47,779 nucleotides of DNA from Chloroflexi bacterium HGW-Chloroflexi-8 (GTDB taxonomy: Bacteria; Chloroflexota; Anaerolineae; Anaerolineales; Anaerolineaceae): positions 1-47,779 of the forward strand of contig PHBS01000006.1 of NCBI GenBank assembly GCA_002841995.1, read 5' to 3'. A program made the translations under genes and the position numbers. Under the pieces are notes generated by a model. The model was given only the letters and a program-made list of their open reading frames with translations, searched no databases and was not told the origin of the DNA. Below, piece after piece: positions 9,670 to 17,563 of this stretch. Position 1 is the stretch's first letter. Each line of letters opens with the position of its first letter.

Positions 9670-10329
9670 ATGGCAAGTTTTATCGTATTGTTAGGCCCTC
9701 CAGGAGCTGGAAAAGGGACTCAAGCACAAATAATTTCCAAAACTCTTAATTTAGCCCACATTTCATCTGGTGATATTTTTAGAGAAAATTTAAAAAATGA
9801 AACCGAGTTGGGAAAAAAGGCGAATGAATTTATGAGTCGAGGTGAATTAGTGCCTGATGATCTAACAATTGCCATGATTCAAGATCGATTAAGTCGGCCG
9901 GATTGTGTGGATGGCGCGTTATTGGATGGCTTTCCACGTACTCCTGCACAAGCTGAAGCTTTATCCAAAATGCTTGCAGAATGGGGTGTTGGAATAGATT
10001 GTGTTCCTTACATTTCCGTTGCCCCTGAGATTTTAATTGAACGATTGAGTGGACGATGGACTTGCCCGACTTGCGGGTATGTTTATCATGAACAATTTAA
10101 TCCCCCTGTCGTTGTAGGCTATTGTGATAAAGATGGTTCTAAATTGTATCAGCGCGAAGATGATAAGTCTGAAACTGTTACACGTAGAATAGACGTTTAT
10201 TTGACTCAAACATCTCCTCTAATTGAGTATTATCGCGGTAGGAATCTTTTGGCTGAAATTGATGGAACTTTATCCATCGAAGAGGTTACAAAGAAATTGC
10301 TTGCGGAAATAAAATTGAAGATAGGTTAA
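9670..10329 (+). CDS. adk: Adenylate kinase, zinc-LID type
   Basis: The 219-residue enzyme catalyses ATP + AMP = 2 ADP. The P-loop GPPGAGKGT is at residues 9-17, and the AMP site includes SSGDIFREN (32-40) and DGFPRT (86-91). The LID holds a zinc site with C132, C135, C152 and D155, the Cys3-Asp type seen in Bacillus-like enzymes. AAAAGGAG at 9657-9664 precedes the ATG. It lies between secY and map as in many Gram-positive-like spc operons. Confidence 0.97.
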   Translation: MASFIVLLGPPGAGKGTQAQIISKTLNLAHISSGDIFRENLKNETELGKKANEFMSRGELVPDDLTIAMIQDRLSRPDCVDGALLDGFPRTPAQAEALSKMLAEWGVGIDCVPYISVAPEILIERLSGRWTCPTCGYVYHEQFNPPVVVGYCDKDGSKLYQREDDKSETVTRRIDVYLTQTSPLIEYYRGRNLLAEIDGTLSIEEVTKKLLAEIKLKIG

Positions 10330-10332
10330 AAA

Positions 10333-11145
10333 ATGTCTTGGGAACGTCAGATTAGCATTAAATCAAGTCGTGAGTTGGAAATTATGCGGGTGGCCGGGCA
10401 GATTAATGCCGAAGCCTTGCAAGCTGCATCTGATGCGGCAATTCCAGGAGCTACGACGGCTGATTTGAATGCTGCTGCAGAAGCAGTTTTGAAGAAACAT
10501 GGTGTGATCTCTCCATTTTACAAATACCCTGGCGCATATCCATACCCGACCAGTACTACCGTTAGTGTGAATGAAGAACTCGTTCATGGCATTCCTGGTA
10601 GTCGAATTTTAAAAGAGGGTGATATCGTCTCGATTGATTGTGGTGCATTTTATGAAGGTTTTGTGGCTGATTCCGCCATAACTGTACCGGTTGGTCATAT
10701 TTCGAATCTTGCTCAAAAATTGTTGGATGTGACCGAAAAATCTTTGTATGTGGGTATTGAAAAAATGGTGGTTGGAAACAGAGTTGGCGATGTATCTTTT
10801 GCCATTCAAGACTATGTTGAAAACCAGGGGTTTTTTGTGACCCGAGAGTATACAGGACATGGCGTTGGTAGAGAAATGCACGAAGGTCCACAAGTTCCGA
10901 ATTATGGTACTCCAGGGCGCGGTTTACTTTTACGTCCCGGGATGACGATTGCATTGGAACCGATGGTACTGGTTGGCACTCCGGCTACTCGTGTTCTAAA
11001 AGATCAATGGACTGTGATTTCTTTTGATCGGTCACTAACTGCTCATTTTGAGCATTCCGTGGCGGTGACTGAGAATGGACCTATGATATTGACTCTTTTG
11101 GAAAACAATGAGAAGCCTGGACGAAAAAAGGTAGAAAAGGTATAA
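10333..11145 (+). CDS. map: Methionine aminopeptidase, type I
   Basis: The 270-residue enzyme removes N-terminal methionine from nascent proteins. All five dinuclear-metal ligands of type I MetAP can be placed: D102 (IDCGA), D113 (VADSAIT), H176 (TGHGVGR), E209 (ALEPM) and E240 (FEHSV). The tail of about 15 residues after the last ligand region is lysine-rich (NNEKPGRKKVEKV). It starts 3 bases after adk. The next gene is rpmJ, not infA, which is unusual for this position. Confidence 0.96.
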   Translation: MSWERQISIKSSRELEIMRVAGQINAEALQAASDAAIPGATTADLNAAAEAVLKKHGVISPFYKYPGAYPYPTSTTVSVNEELVHGIPGSRILKEGDIVSIDCGAFYEGFVADSAITVPVGHISNLAQKLLDVTEKSLYVGIEKMVVGNRVGDVSFAIQDYVENQGFFVTREYTGHGVGREMHEGPQVPNYGTPGRGLLLRPGMTIALEPMVLVGTPATRVLKDQWTVISFDRSLTAHFEHSVAVTENGPMILTLLENNEKPGRKKVEKV

Positions 11146-11176
11146 TTGCGACTTTGGCTTTAATCTCCGCAATTAT
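11142..11176 (+). promoter_or_regulatory. Perfect 9-bp inverted repeat in the rpmJ leader, overlapping a TATAAT
   Basis: ATAATTGCG (11142-11150) and CGCAATTAT (11168-11176) are perfect inverted repeats separated by 17 bases. A TATAAT lies at 11141-11146, across the map stop codon. The -35 upstream is poor. The element ends 4 bases before the AGGAG of rpmJ (11181-11185). It could be an operator over an internal promoter or an mRNA hairpin. The sequence alone does not decide. Confidence 0.4.
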
Positions 11177-11190
11177 TACGAGGAGTTGTA

Positions 11191-11304
11191 ATGAAAGTAA
11201 CACCATCTATTAAGAAGCGCTGCTCAAAGTGCAAGATTATCAAACGATATGGCAGATTAATTGTGATCTGCGAAAACCCAAAGCATAAACAGCGACAGGG
11301 GTAA
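11191..11304 (+). CDS. rpmJ: 50S ribosomal protein L36, zinc-binding (C+) form
   Basis: This gene of 37 codons encodes [20 protein letters not shown] and then [17 protein letters not shown]. The zinc ligands C11, C14, C27 and H32 are all present, so this is the C+ form of L36, the smallest 50S protein. AGGAG at 11181-11185 lies 5 bases before the ATG. It ends 7 bases before rpsM. The usual infA gene is not found between map and this gene. Confidence 0.97.
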   Translation: MKVTPSIKKRCSKCKIIKRYGRLIVICENPKHKQRQG

Positions 11305-11311
11305 AGGACAT

Positions 11312-11701
11312 ATGGCTAGAATTGAAGGTGTAGATTTACCGCGCAATAAGCGCATCGAGATAGCACTAACGTATATTTACGGTATTGGTTTAACAAGGGC
11401 TCATGAAATTTTGGCAGCAACCAGTGTTAACCCCGATATCCGTGTCCGTGACCTGACTGAAGACGATGCTAACATCCTTCGTGAATTCATTGCGAAGAAT
11501 TACACAGTCGAGGGCGATCTGCGTCGCTCTGTTCAGATGAATATCAAACGTCTGGTCGAAATTGGTTGTTATCGTGGATTACGACATCGAAGGAATTTGC
11601 CTACTCGTGGACAACGAACACGTACAAATTCCCGTACTCGTAAAGGTCCAAAGAAGACGGTAGCCGGCCGTGGTCGTCGCCGTGGAGCAACAAAGAAATA
11701 A
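11312..11701 (+). CDS. rpsM: 30S ribosomal protein S13
   Basis: The 129-residue protein starts [20 protein letters not shown], followed by YIYGIG, the S13 helix-two-turn-helix region. It ends in the basic tail [20 protein letters not shown] with [13 protein letters not shown], which reaches the A- and P-site tRNAs. S13 forms intersubunit bridges with L5. AAAGGAC at 11303-11309 is the likely ribosome binding site. A gap of 112 bases with strong secondary-structure potential follows. Confidence 0.97.
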   Translation: MARIEGVDLPRNKRIEIALTYIYGIGLTRAHEILAATSVNPDIRVRDLTEDDANILREFIAKNYTVEGDLRRSVQMNIKRLVEIGCYRGLRHRRNLPTRGQRTRTNSRTRKGPKKTVAGRGRRRGATKK

Positions 11702-11714
11702 TGCTGTGTCTTCT

Positions 11715-11762
11715 GGTTGATTGGGAAGGGCAAACCCTCCCGCCCGCGGCAACCCAACAACC
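11715..11762 (+). promoter_or_regulatory. Structured RNA element between rpsM and rpsK
   Basis: GGTTG-A-TTGGG (11715-11725) can pair with CCCAACAACC (11753-11762) over 10 base pairs with one bulged A. AGGG (11727-11730) can pair with CCCT (11735-11738) across a CAAA loop. An alternative fold is GGGAAGGG with CCCTCCC. No T-run follows, so it does not look like a terminator. It occupies most of the only long gap in the alpha operon. An r-protein-binding control site is possible, but that is inference. Confidence 0.45.
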
Positions 11763-11813
11763 AAATGATATGGTTTTATGAAGAAATTTGATAAACGAGG
11801 TTAGTGAGGATTT

Positions 11814-12218
11814 ATGGCTCAAAACGTACGTACAGCAAGACGCTCATCTTCGGCTCGTAAAGTAAAGCGACAGTTGTCCTCAGCAGAGGTACATATTTTT
11901 GCTTCATTCAACAATACGATTATTACAGTGACCGATGGTCAAGGTAATGCCGTTTGTTGGGCGAGTTCTGGATCAGCTGGATTCAAAGGCTCTCGCAAAA
12001 GCACACCATTTGCTGCTCGCCTAGCGGCAGAACAAGCATTAAAAGTTGCACAACAAATGGGTGTTCAGGAAGTGGATTTGATCATTAAAGGTCCTGGTCC
12101 TGGTCGCGAGTCAGCAATTCGTGCCATTCAAGGCATGGGACTAAAAGTCCGGTCCATTGCAGATATTACACCGGTAGCACATAATGGTTGCCGGCCACCG
12201 AAGAAACGCCGCGTCTAA
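11814..12218 (+). CDS. rpsK: 30S ribosomal protein S11
   Basis: This 134-residue protein has the S11 signature [20 protein letters not shown], followed by [20 protein letters not shown]. It ends with [19 protein letters not shown]11 lies in the platform of the 30S subunit by the E-site mRNA. The ATG at 11814 is preceded by GTGAGGA (11804-11810). The N-terminal arm is basic. It is separated from rpsM by an unusually long leader. Confidence 0.97.
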   Translation: MAQNVRTARRSSSARKVKRQLSSAEVHIFASFNNTIITVTDGQGNAVCWASSGSAGFKGSRKSTPFAARLAAEQALKVAQQMGVQEVDLIIKGPGPGRESAIRAIQGMGLKVRSIADITPVAHNGCRPPKKRRV

Positions 12219-12238
12219 TAAAAAGAGAGGGATGATTT

Positions 12239-12877
12239 ATGGCAAGATATACCGGTCCGGTATGTAAATTGTGTCGGCGTGAAGGGGAAAAACTTTTCCT
12301 CAAAGGAGCACGCTGCTATAGTCCAAAGTGCGCAATGGAAAAACGTAATTGGGCACCTGGACAACATGGTAAGGCTACTTCGGCACGTGGTGATCGTGGT
12401 TCTGACTATGCTCGCCAATTACGTGCAAAACAACGAGCACGCCGCACCTATGGTGTTTTGGAACGACAGTTCCGTCGGTTTTATTCATTATCATTAAAGA
12501 AACGTGGTTTGACTGGTTTGAATTTACTTCAATCACTCGAATTACGACTGGATAATGTTGTCTATCGTCTTGGTCTGGCAGATAGTCGCGCGCAAGCACG
12601 TCAATTTGTTAATCATGGTCATTTCACTGTAAACGGAATTAAATCCGATATTCCTTCAATGTTACTAAAAGTTGGTGATGTTGTGGTTTTACGTGAACGC
12701 TCCAAGAAATTGGAATTTTTCAAAGAAATGGCGGATTTCGCCGAAAAGCGACCAGCTTCAATGTGGTTGGATCGAGATTTGAAAAGTTACAGTGGCCGTG
12801 TTACACGTTTCCCGGAACGTGCTGAAATAGACGGAAGTCTTGACGAGCAATTAATCGTTGAGTATTACTCGCGCTAA
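12239..12877 (+). CDS. rpsD: 30S ribosomal protein S4, zinc-binding (C+) form
   Basis: This 212-residue primary 16S rRNA binder has an N-terminal zinc motif with C9, C12, C26 and C31, and PGQHG at 40-44. The S4 RNA-binding domain contains LELRLDNVVYRLGLADSRAQ and ARQFVNHGHFTVNG. In several bacteria S4 represses alpha-operon translation. The structured elements before rpsK and the small inverted repeat before rpoA are possible targets here, but this is untested. Confidence 0.97.
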   Translation: MARYTGPVCKLCRREGEKLFLKGARCYSPKCAMEKRNWAPGQHGKATSARGDRGSDYARQLRAKQRARRTYGVLERQFRRFYSLSLKKRGLTGLNLLQSLELRLDNVVYRLGLADSRAQARQFVNHGHFTVNGIKSDIPSMLLKVGDVVVLRERSKKLEFFKEMADFAEKRPASMWLDRDLKSYSGRVTRFPERAEIDGSLDEQLIVEYYSR

Positions 12878-12922
12878 TGCGTGAAGTTATGAATTCACGG
12901 ATTTGTATGAAAGGGGTGGAGC

Positions 12923-13900
12923 TTGTGTGCCTTAAGTAGTATGGTAACGCCTAAAGTAGAACGAGAAGCCGAAGGAAGAAATTACGGCAAGTTTGTGATT
13001 AGTCCCCTCGAGCGGGGCTACGGAGTCACCCTGGGTAATGCTTTACGTAGAGTTTTGCTCTCATCACTGGATGGAGCTGCAGTTACATCAATAAGAATCT
13101 CTGATGTTTTGCATGAATTCAGTGATATTCCGGGCGTACGTGAAGACGTTATTCAAGTGATGCTGCAAGTTAAACAATTGCGATTGTTCTTGCATGATGT
13201 AGATACAGCCCATTTACATTTAGAGGTTCGTGGAGAAGGTGTGGTTACTGCCGCCGATATTCAAGTACCTGCTGAGATTGAAATTGTAAATCCTGAGTTG
13301 TATTTATTCACTGTGGATAACGCTCAAACTCGGTTGGAAATTGACATGACTGTTGAACGTGGTCGTGGCTATTCACCTTCATCCGATCGAAGTGGGCGAT
13401 TGCCAATTGGGGAATTACCAGTTGATGCAATTTATGGCCCAGTTCGAAGAGTGAATTACACGGTAGGCTCGGCTCGTGTTGGTCAAAGTACTAACTTTGA
13501 TCGATTAGAACTGGAAATATGGTCAGATGGTACGGTTGAACCAGAAAAAGCTCTTGGGGAAGCTTCGAAAATATTAATCGATCATTTAAGATTCATTTCT
13601 GGTATTTCAGAAGAAGCATTTGTTGTAGGAACCGAACTAGAGACATCTGGCGGTAGCCGATTAACCAGTGAAGCAGCGGAAACCCCTATTGAGAACTTAG
13701 ATTTATCAGTGCGTGTATTCAATTCATTGAAACGAACTGGTGTAACTACAGTGGGTGATGTGTTGGATTTGTTGGAAAAAGGCGATGAAGCTGTTATGTC
13801 CATCCGCAATTTCGGTGAAAAAAGCTTGGATGAACTAAGACAAAAAATGGTTGAAAAAGGCTTTTTACAACAAAATGAAGATGAAGAGGATACGGAGTAA
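12923..13900 (+). CDS. rpoA: DNA-directed RNA polymerase subunit alpha (probable TTG start)
   Basis: The 325-residue protein has the assembly domain with EGRNYGKFVISPLERGYGVT, then LGNALRRVLLSSL. The C-terminal domain (about 245-310) has the helix-hairpin-helix segment VRVFNSLKRTGVTTVGDVLD and RNFGEKSLDEL, which contacts UP elements and activators. The start is taken as TTG at 12923 because AAGGGG (12911-12916) lies 6 bases upstream. The in-frame ATG at 12941 has no ribosome binding site. A small inverted repeat (CGTGAA/TTCACG, 12880-12899) lies just upstream. Confidence 0.95.
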   Translation: MCALSSMVTPKVEREAEGRNYGKFVISPLERGYGVTLGNALRRVLLSSLDGAAVTSIRISDVLHEFSDIPGVREDVIQVMLQVKQLRLFLHDVDTAHLHLEVRGEGVVTAADIQVPAEIEIVNPELYLFTVDNAQTRLEIDMTVERGRGYSPSSDRSGRLPIGELPVDAIYGPVRRVNYTVGSARVGQSTNFDRLELEIWSDGTVEPEKALGEASKILIDHLRFISGISEEAFVVGTELETSGGSRLTSEAAETPIENLDLSVRVFNSLKRTGVTTVGDVLDLLEKGDEAVMSIRNFGEKSLDELRQKMVEKGFLQQNEDEEDTE

Positions 13901-13906
13901 ACTACA

Positions 13907-14287
13907 ATGCGTCATCATGTAGCAGGATATAAACTTGGTCGAACGAAAGACCAGCGAATAAGCTTACGCCGAACTTTGATTCGACAACTGTTTACACATG
14001 AAAGAATTCAGACAACTCGTGCAAAAGCAGCAGCGATCCGAAGTGAGGCTGAAAAATTAATTACTGTAGCGCGAAATAGCGCAAAAGGCAGCGATATTGA
14101 AAAAGTCAATGCTCGCCGATTGGTTGCTTCGCGTATCGGGAATGATCCCGTAATTGTGAAAAAATTGTTTGATGATATTGCACCACGATTCAGCAATCGA
14201 AACGGCGGTTATACTCGGGTCCTGAAACTAGGTCCCCGTCAGGGTGATGCCGCAGATATGGTTCTGATGGAGTTGGTGGAAGAATAA
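13907..14287 (+). CDS. rplQ: 50S ribosomal protein L17
   Basis: The 126-residue protein starts MRHHVAGYKLGRTKDQRISL, followed by RRTLIRQLFTHERIQTT, the L17 hallmark. It ends with GGYTRVLKLGPRQGDAADMV and LMELVEE. L17 is an essential 50S protein near the tunnel exit. It follows rpoA by 6 bases, so the two are almost certainly cotranscribed. Length matches the short form of the family. Confidence 0.97.
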   Translation: MRHHVAGYKLGRTKDQRISLRRTLIRQLFTHERIQTTRAKAAAIRSEAEKLITVARNSAKGSDIEKVNARRLVASRIGNDPVIVKKLFDDIAPRFSNRNGGYTRVLKLGPRQGDAADMVLMELVEE

Positions 14288-14311
14288 TCCAACCGGAAAA
14301 GACCGGAAGGA

Positions 14312-15064
14312 ATGGCACTTTACCAAATAAAAATTGCTTACGATGGGACGCATTTCTTTGGTTTTCAACGCCAGGGAGATGCAAGAACAGTGCAATTAGA
14401 AATTGAGAATGTTCTCCGTCAATTTAAATGGACGGGAAAATCAATTCTTTGCGCTGGTCGAACTGATACCGGAGTTCATGCTTCTGGGCAGGTAATTACA
14501 TTTGAGCTTGATTGGCAACACGATTTAGAAACCTTGTTGAAAGCTTTGAATGCAAAAATGCCCGAAGACATTGCGGTAAATGCGGTAAGGGTGGCAGATG
14601 ATGGTTTCCACCCCCGTTACAATGCGATATCACGTTGCTATCATTACCGCATTTACTGTCAACCAAACAGAAACCCGTTGCGCGATCGATTTGCGTGGCG
14701 AGTGTGGCCTCCGGTGTTTTTTGAGCCAATGCAACAGGCTGCGAAGTCTTTGCTCGGTACCCATGATTTTTCAGCATTTGGTGCGCCTACCCAAAAAGGT
14801 GGTCATACTATTCGGACGATTATGGAAGCTGAATGGTCCCAAGTGCAAACTGATGAATTTCTTTTTTCTGTGAGGGCAAATGCTTTTTTGTACCATATGG
14901 TACGGAGGCTGGTTTACTTACAGGTAAAAATTGGACAGGGGTTATGGGACCTGGAAAAGTTTGAGCAGGGAGTAGAAACCCAATTTCTACAACTTCCTGG
15001 ATTGGCGAAGCCCAACGGATTAATTTTGGTAGAGGTGAAATATCAAACACCTGGTTCTAACTAA
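14312..15064 (+). CDS. truA: tRNA pseudouridine(38-40) synthase TruA
   Basis: The 250-residue enzyme modifies U38-U40 in tRNA anticodon arms. The catalytic aspartate is D52 in GRTDTGVHASGQ. The N-terminal IAYDGTHFFGFQRQ and the segments HDFSAFG and LYHMVRRLV fit the family. AAGGA lies directly against the ATG at 14312, which is close, but no better start is visible downstream. The rplQ-truA-rplM-rpsI order is common in Firmicutes and related groups. Confidence 0.95.
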   Translation: MALYQIKIAYDGTHFFGFQRQGDARTVQLEIENVLRQFKWTGKSILCAGRTDTGVHASGQVITFELDWQHDLETLLKALNAKMPEDIAVNAVRVADDGFHPRYNAISRCYHYRIYCQPNRNPLRDRFAWRVWPPVFFEPMQQAAKSLLGTHDFSAFGAPTQKGGHTIRTIMEAEWSQVQTDEFLFSVRANAFLYHMVRRLVYLQVKIGQGLWDLEKFEQGVETQFLQLPGLAKPNGLILVEVKYQTPGSN

Positions 15065-15100
15065 AAAGCAATCGCAAATTAGTAAATGGAGATAAATATC

Positions 15101-15526
15101 GTGGATAAGACTTTTGTCATAAAAGGTATACCGGAATCGAACTGGTTGATTGTTGATGCAAGCAACCAGAAAATCGGTCGCCTAGCCACGCAAATCACCC
15201 GTTATTTGTTGGGAAAACACAAGCCAACATTTACACCGGGTGTCGATATGGGTGATTTTGTTGTCGTTATCAATGCAGAGAAATTAGACATCGATCAAAA
15301 ACGATTAGGCACAAAAATGTATCACCATCACTCGGGTTATCCCGGTGGCATAAAGAGCGTAGGTTTGGCCCGACAAATGGAAATACATCCGGATCGTGTA
15401 ATTCGTGCGGCTGTGTGGGGCATGCTCGCTCACAACAAGCAGGGACACCGATTAATGAAACGTTTGCGGATTTATAGCGGTAATGAGCAGCCACATGAAG
15501 CTCAAAAACCTGTAGCCGTAGCTTAA
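15101..15526 (+). CDS. rplM: 50S ribosomal protein L13 (probable GTG start)
   Basis: I favour GTG at 15101, giving 141 residues starting MDKTFVIKGI. GGAG (15088-15091) lies 9 bases upstream and homologues start near a KTF motif. An in-frame ATG at 15086 would add five residues but has no ribosome binding site. The core is typical: WLIVDASNQKIGRLATQI, LLGKHKPTFTPGVDMGDFVV, and KMYHHHSGYPGGIKSV. L13 is one of the earliest 50S assembly proteins. Confidence 0.95.
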   Translation: MDKTFVIKGIPESNWLIVDASNQKIGRLATQITRYLLGKHKPTFTPGVDMGDFVVVINAEKLDIDQKRLGTKMYHHHSGYPGGIKSVGLARQMEIHPDRVIRAAVWGMLAHNKQGHRLMKRLRIYSGNEQPHEAQKPVAVA

Positions 15527-15540
15527 GAAGGAGCATGAGT

Positions 15541-15933
15541 ATGAATCAATACTATGAAGGTATTGGCCGACGAAAACAAAGCACAGCAAGAGTCCGTGTA
15601 ATGGCCGGATCAGGAAAATTTACTGTCAATGAACGATTGGTTGAAGAATATTTTGGCCGTTTAGGCGATATTGAGTCAATATTGCTTCCGTTTTCTGCCA
15701 TAGATCGTGACCGAGCGACATTTGATGTTAGTGTCAAAGTCATGGGTGGCGGAGTAACAGGTCAGACTGAATCTGTCCGATTAGGACTTGCTCGCGCTTT
15801 CATTAAAATGGATGAAACGAATTTGACCTTATTACGTAAAGCAAGATTACTTACACGTGATGCGAGAGTCAAAGAACGCAAGAAACCAGGCTTAAAACGC
15901 GCACGTAAAGCACCAACATACACAAAACGTTAA
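15541..15933 (+). CDS. rpsI: 30S ribosomal protein S9
   Basis: The ATG at 15541 (130 residues, MNQYYEGIGRRKQSTARVRV) is preferred to the in-frame ATG at 15535. AAGGAG (15528-15533) is 7 bases from the former and only 1 from the latter. S9 has the motif GGGVTGQTESVRLGLARAF and the basic tail KPGLKRARKAPTYTKR, whose final arginine contacts the P-site tRNA. It is the last gene of the ribosomal block, and a terminator follows. Confidence 0.96.
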   Translation: MNQYYEGIGRRKQSTARVRVMAGSGKFTVNERLVEEYFGRLGDIESILLPFSAIDRDRATFDVSVKVMGGGVTGQTESVRLGLARAFIKMDETNLTLLRKARLLTRDARVKERKKPGLKRARKAPTYTKR

Positions 15934-15964
15934 AAACATTAAGGCTGGAATTTCCAACCTGGAT

Positions 15965-15994
15965 TTCAACAGAACTTGAGGAGGTTGTTATAAT
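15965..15994 (+). promoter_or_regulatory. Extended -10 promoter for the YabN/MazG gene, inside the terminator loop
   Basis: TGTTATAAT at 15986-15994 is a perfect extended -10 (TGn plus TATAAT at 15989-15994). The -35 candidate TTCAAC (15965-15970) is weak, with an 18-base spacer. Transcription would start near 16001, in the 3' arm of the terminator stem, about 38 bases before the ATG at 16039. Confidence 0.5.
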
Positions 15995-16020
15995 CTTCTC
16001 AAGTTCTGATTTGTTTTATT
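15970..16020 (+). terminator. Intrinsic terminator of the ribosomal superoperon, with an embedded promoter
   Basis: CAGAACTTGAGGAG (15970-15983) pairs with CTTCTCAAGTTCTG (15995-16008) over 14 base pairs including one G-U. An 11-base loop separates the arms. ATTTGTTTTATT follows. A smaller hairpin, AGGCTGGAA/TTTCCAACCT, lies at 15942-15960. The loop holds an extended -10, listed separately. Confidence 0.8.
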
Positions 16021-16038
16021 TGAAGGGTGTAGGCTGAG

Positions 16039-17508
16039 ATGACTGAATTATTTCGAGGAATAACGATACTTGGTTTGGGTCCTGCTGGTCCTGAATTATT
16101 GACTAACCAAACAGTAGAATGGTTAAATTTAGTTGATGAACTTTATCTTCGAACAATCCAACATCCTGCAGTAGCTGGATTACCAAAATCAATCAAAATC
16201 CATTCATTTGATTCTTATTATGAAAAATTCGATAAATTTGAAGATGTCTATTTGGCAATCGTAGATGAGATTATCCGATTGGCGCATGAAAAAGGTTCAG
16301 TAACTTATGCTGTTCCAGGCCACCCTTTCGTAGCTGAAAGTACTTCTCCAGAAATTGTAAAAAGAGCGAAACTAGAAAATATTCCTGTTCGTGTAATGGA
16401 AGCAGTGAGTTTTCTTGAGCCAACTTTCACTGCATTAGGACTGGATCCGTTTCCGAATTTAATTCTGATGGATGCACTGGAATTGGCCTCTGCAAATTTT
16501 CCACAATTCCCTCCAAACAGGCCTGTACTGGTAGCTCAAATATATTCACGCATGGTTGCAGCCGAGGTTAAACAGACTTTATTGGAAGTGTTCCCGGATG
16601 AACATCCAGTCAAGTTAATCCATGGTGCTGGAAGTAAAAGTCAAAAAATAGAAGAAATGTGTCTTTATGAAATTGACCGAAATCGAAATATTGGAATTTT
16701 GACATCTTTATATATTGAGCCTTTGTTAAATGGAACTTCATTTGAAGAATTTCAAGAGTTGATTGCTCATTTACGAGCACCAGATGGTTGTCCATGGGAT
16801 CGGGAACAGGATCATCAAAGTTTACGGAAACATTTATTATCCGAGACTTATGAAGCACTGGCAGCTTTGGATGAAGACAACCCTGAACATATTTGTGAAG
16901 AATTAGGGGATTTATTGTTGCAGATCGTCCTTCACGCACAGATTGCAAGCGAGTTAGGCGAATTTCGAATGACGGATGTTCTCAAAGGTATCTATGACAA
17001 GATCATTCGCCGCCATCCTCACGTTTTTACTGACCTGGAGGTAGATGGTGTTAAGACGGTTCTTTCAAACTGGGAGAAGATAAAAGAAGGTGAAAGGAAG
17101 TCAAATGGAAAAATCGAAAACAATGGTCTCTTATCTGGCGTACCTTTAGAATATCCAGCTTTGGCTCAATCTCAGGAAATTCAAGATCGTGCTGCTCGGG
17201 TTGGATTTGATTGGGAAACGATTGAGCCAGTTTTTGCTAAAGTGTACGAAGAACTGGATGAAGTAAAAAAGGCAGATACTGAGATTGAGATCGGAAAAGA
17301 ATTAGGAGACTCCCTATTTGCAATGGTAAATTTGGTCAGGTGGTATAAAAAAGATTCCGAAACCCTTTTGAGAGAAACGAATTTACGATTCCGAAATCGA
17401 TTCAATTTCATGGAAAACGAAGTCAAATTAATCGGAAAATCGATACAAGATTTTTCACTGGAAGAATTAGACAAGTTTTGGGATAAGGCAAAGAAAAAAG
17501 GTTTGTAA
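16039..17508 (+). CDS. mazG: YabN-type fusion: SAM-methylase-like domain plus MazG nucleotide pyrophosphohydrolase
   Basis: This 489-residue protein has two parts. Residues 1 to about 220 are a tetrapyrrole-methylase-like domain (GLGPAG at 12-17, VTYAVPGHPFVAES, EAVSFLEPTFTALGLD). Residues from about 240 hold two MazG domains. The first has APDGCPWDREQDHQSLRKHL, then LSETYEALAAL, and EELGDLLLQIVLHAQ. The second has YEELDEVKKAD and KELGDSLFAMVNLVRWY. MazG hydrolyses NTPs to NMP and PPi and cleans non-canonical nucleotides. The architecture and length match Bacillus YabN. The role of the methylase-like half is not settled. Confidence 0.9.
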   Translation: MTELFRGITILGLGPAGPELLTNQTVEWLNLVDELYLRTIQHPAVAGLPKSIKIHSFDSYYEKFDKFEDVYLAIVDEIIRLAHEKGSVTYAVPGHPFVAESTSPEIVKRAKLENIPVRVMEAVSFLEPTFTALGLDPFPNLILMDALELASANFPQFPPNRPVLVAQIYSRMVAAEVKQTLLEVFPDEHPVKLIHGAGSKSQKIEEMCLYEIDRNRNIGILTSLYIEPLLNGTSFEEFQELIAHLRAPDGCPWDREQDHQSLRKHLLSETYEALAALDEDNPEHICEELGDLLLQIVLHAQIASELGEFRMTDVLKGIYDKIIRRHPHVFTDLEVDGVKTVLSNWEKIKEGERKSNGKIENNGLLSGVPLEYPALAQSQEIQDRAARVGFDWETIEPVFAKVYEELDEVKKADTEIEIGKELGDSLFAMVNLVRWYKKDSETLLRETNLRFRNRFNFMENEVKLIGKSIQDFSLEELDKFWDKAKKKGL

Positions 17509-17514
17509 AATCAA

Positions 17515-17541
17515 AGGGCTTCGAGAGAAGCTCTTTTTTTT
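17515..17541 (+). terminator. Intrinsic terminator after the YabN/MazG gene
   Basis: AGGGCTTC (17515-17522) pairs with GAAGCTCT (17527-17534) over 8 base pairs around a GAGA tetraloop. A run of Ts continues to 17541. It lies 7 bases after the stop codon. This is a textbook rho-independent terminator. Confidence 0.9.
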
Positions 17542-17563
17542 ACTCGTTTGTTACGCATCATTT

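Noticed and set aside
10562-10954. A 130-codon - strand frame antisense to map
   Set aside because: The + strand carries all metal ligands of MetAP in frame. The antisense frame has no recognisable motif.
11702-11813. A transcription terminator between rpsM and rpsK
   Set aside because: The stem is strong but no T-run follows, and the operon must continue into rpsK-rpsD-rpoA.
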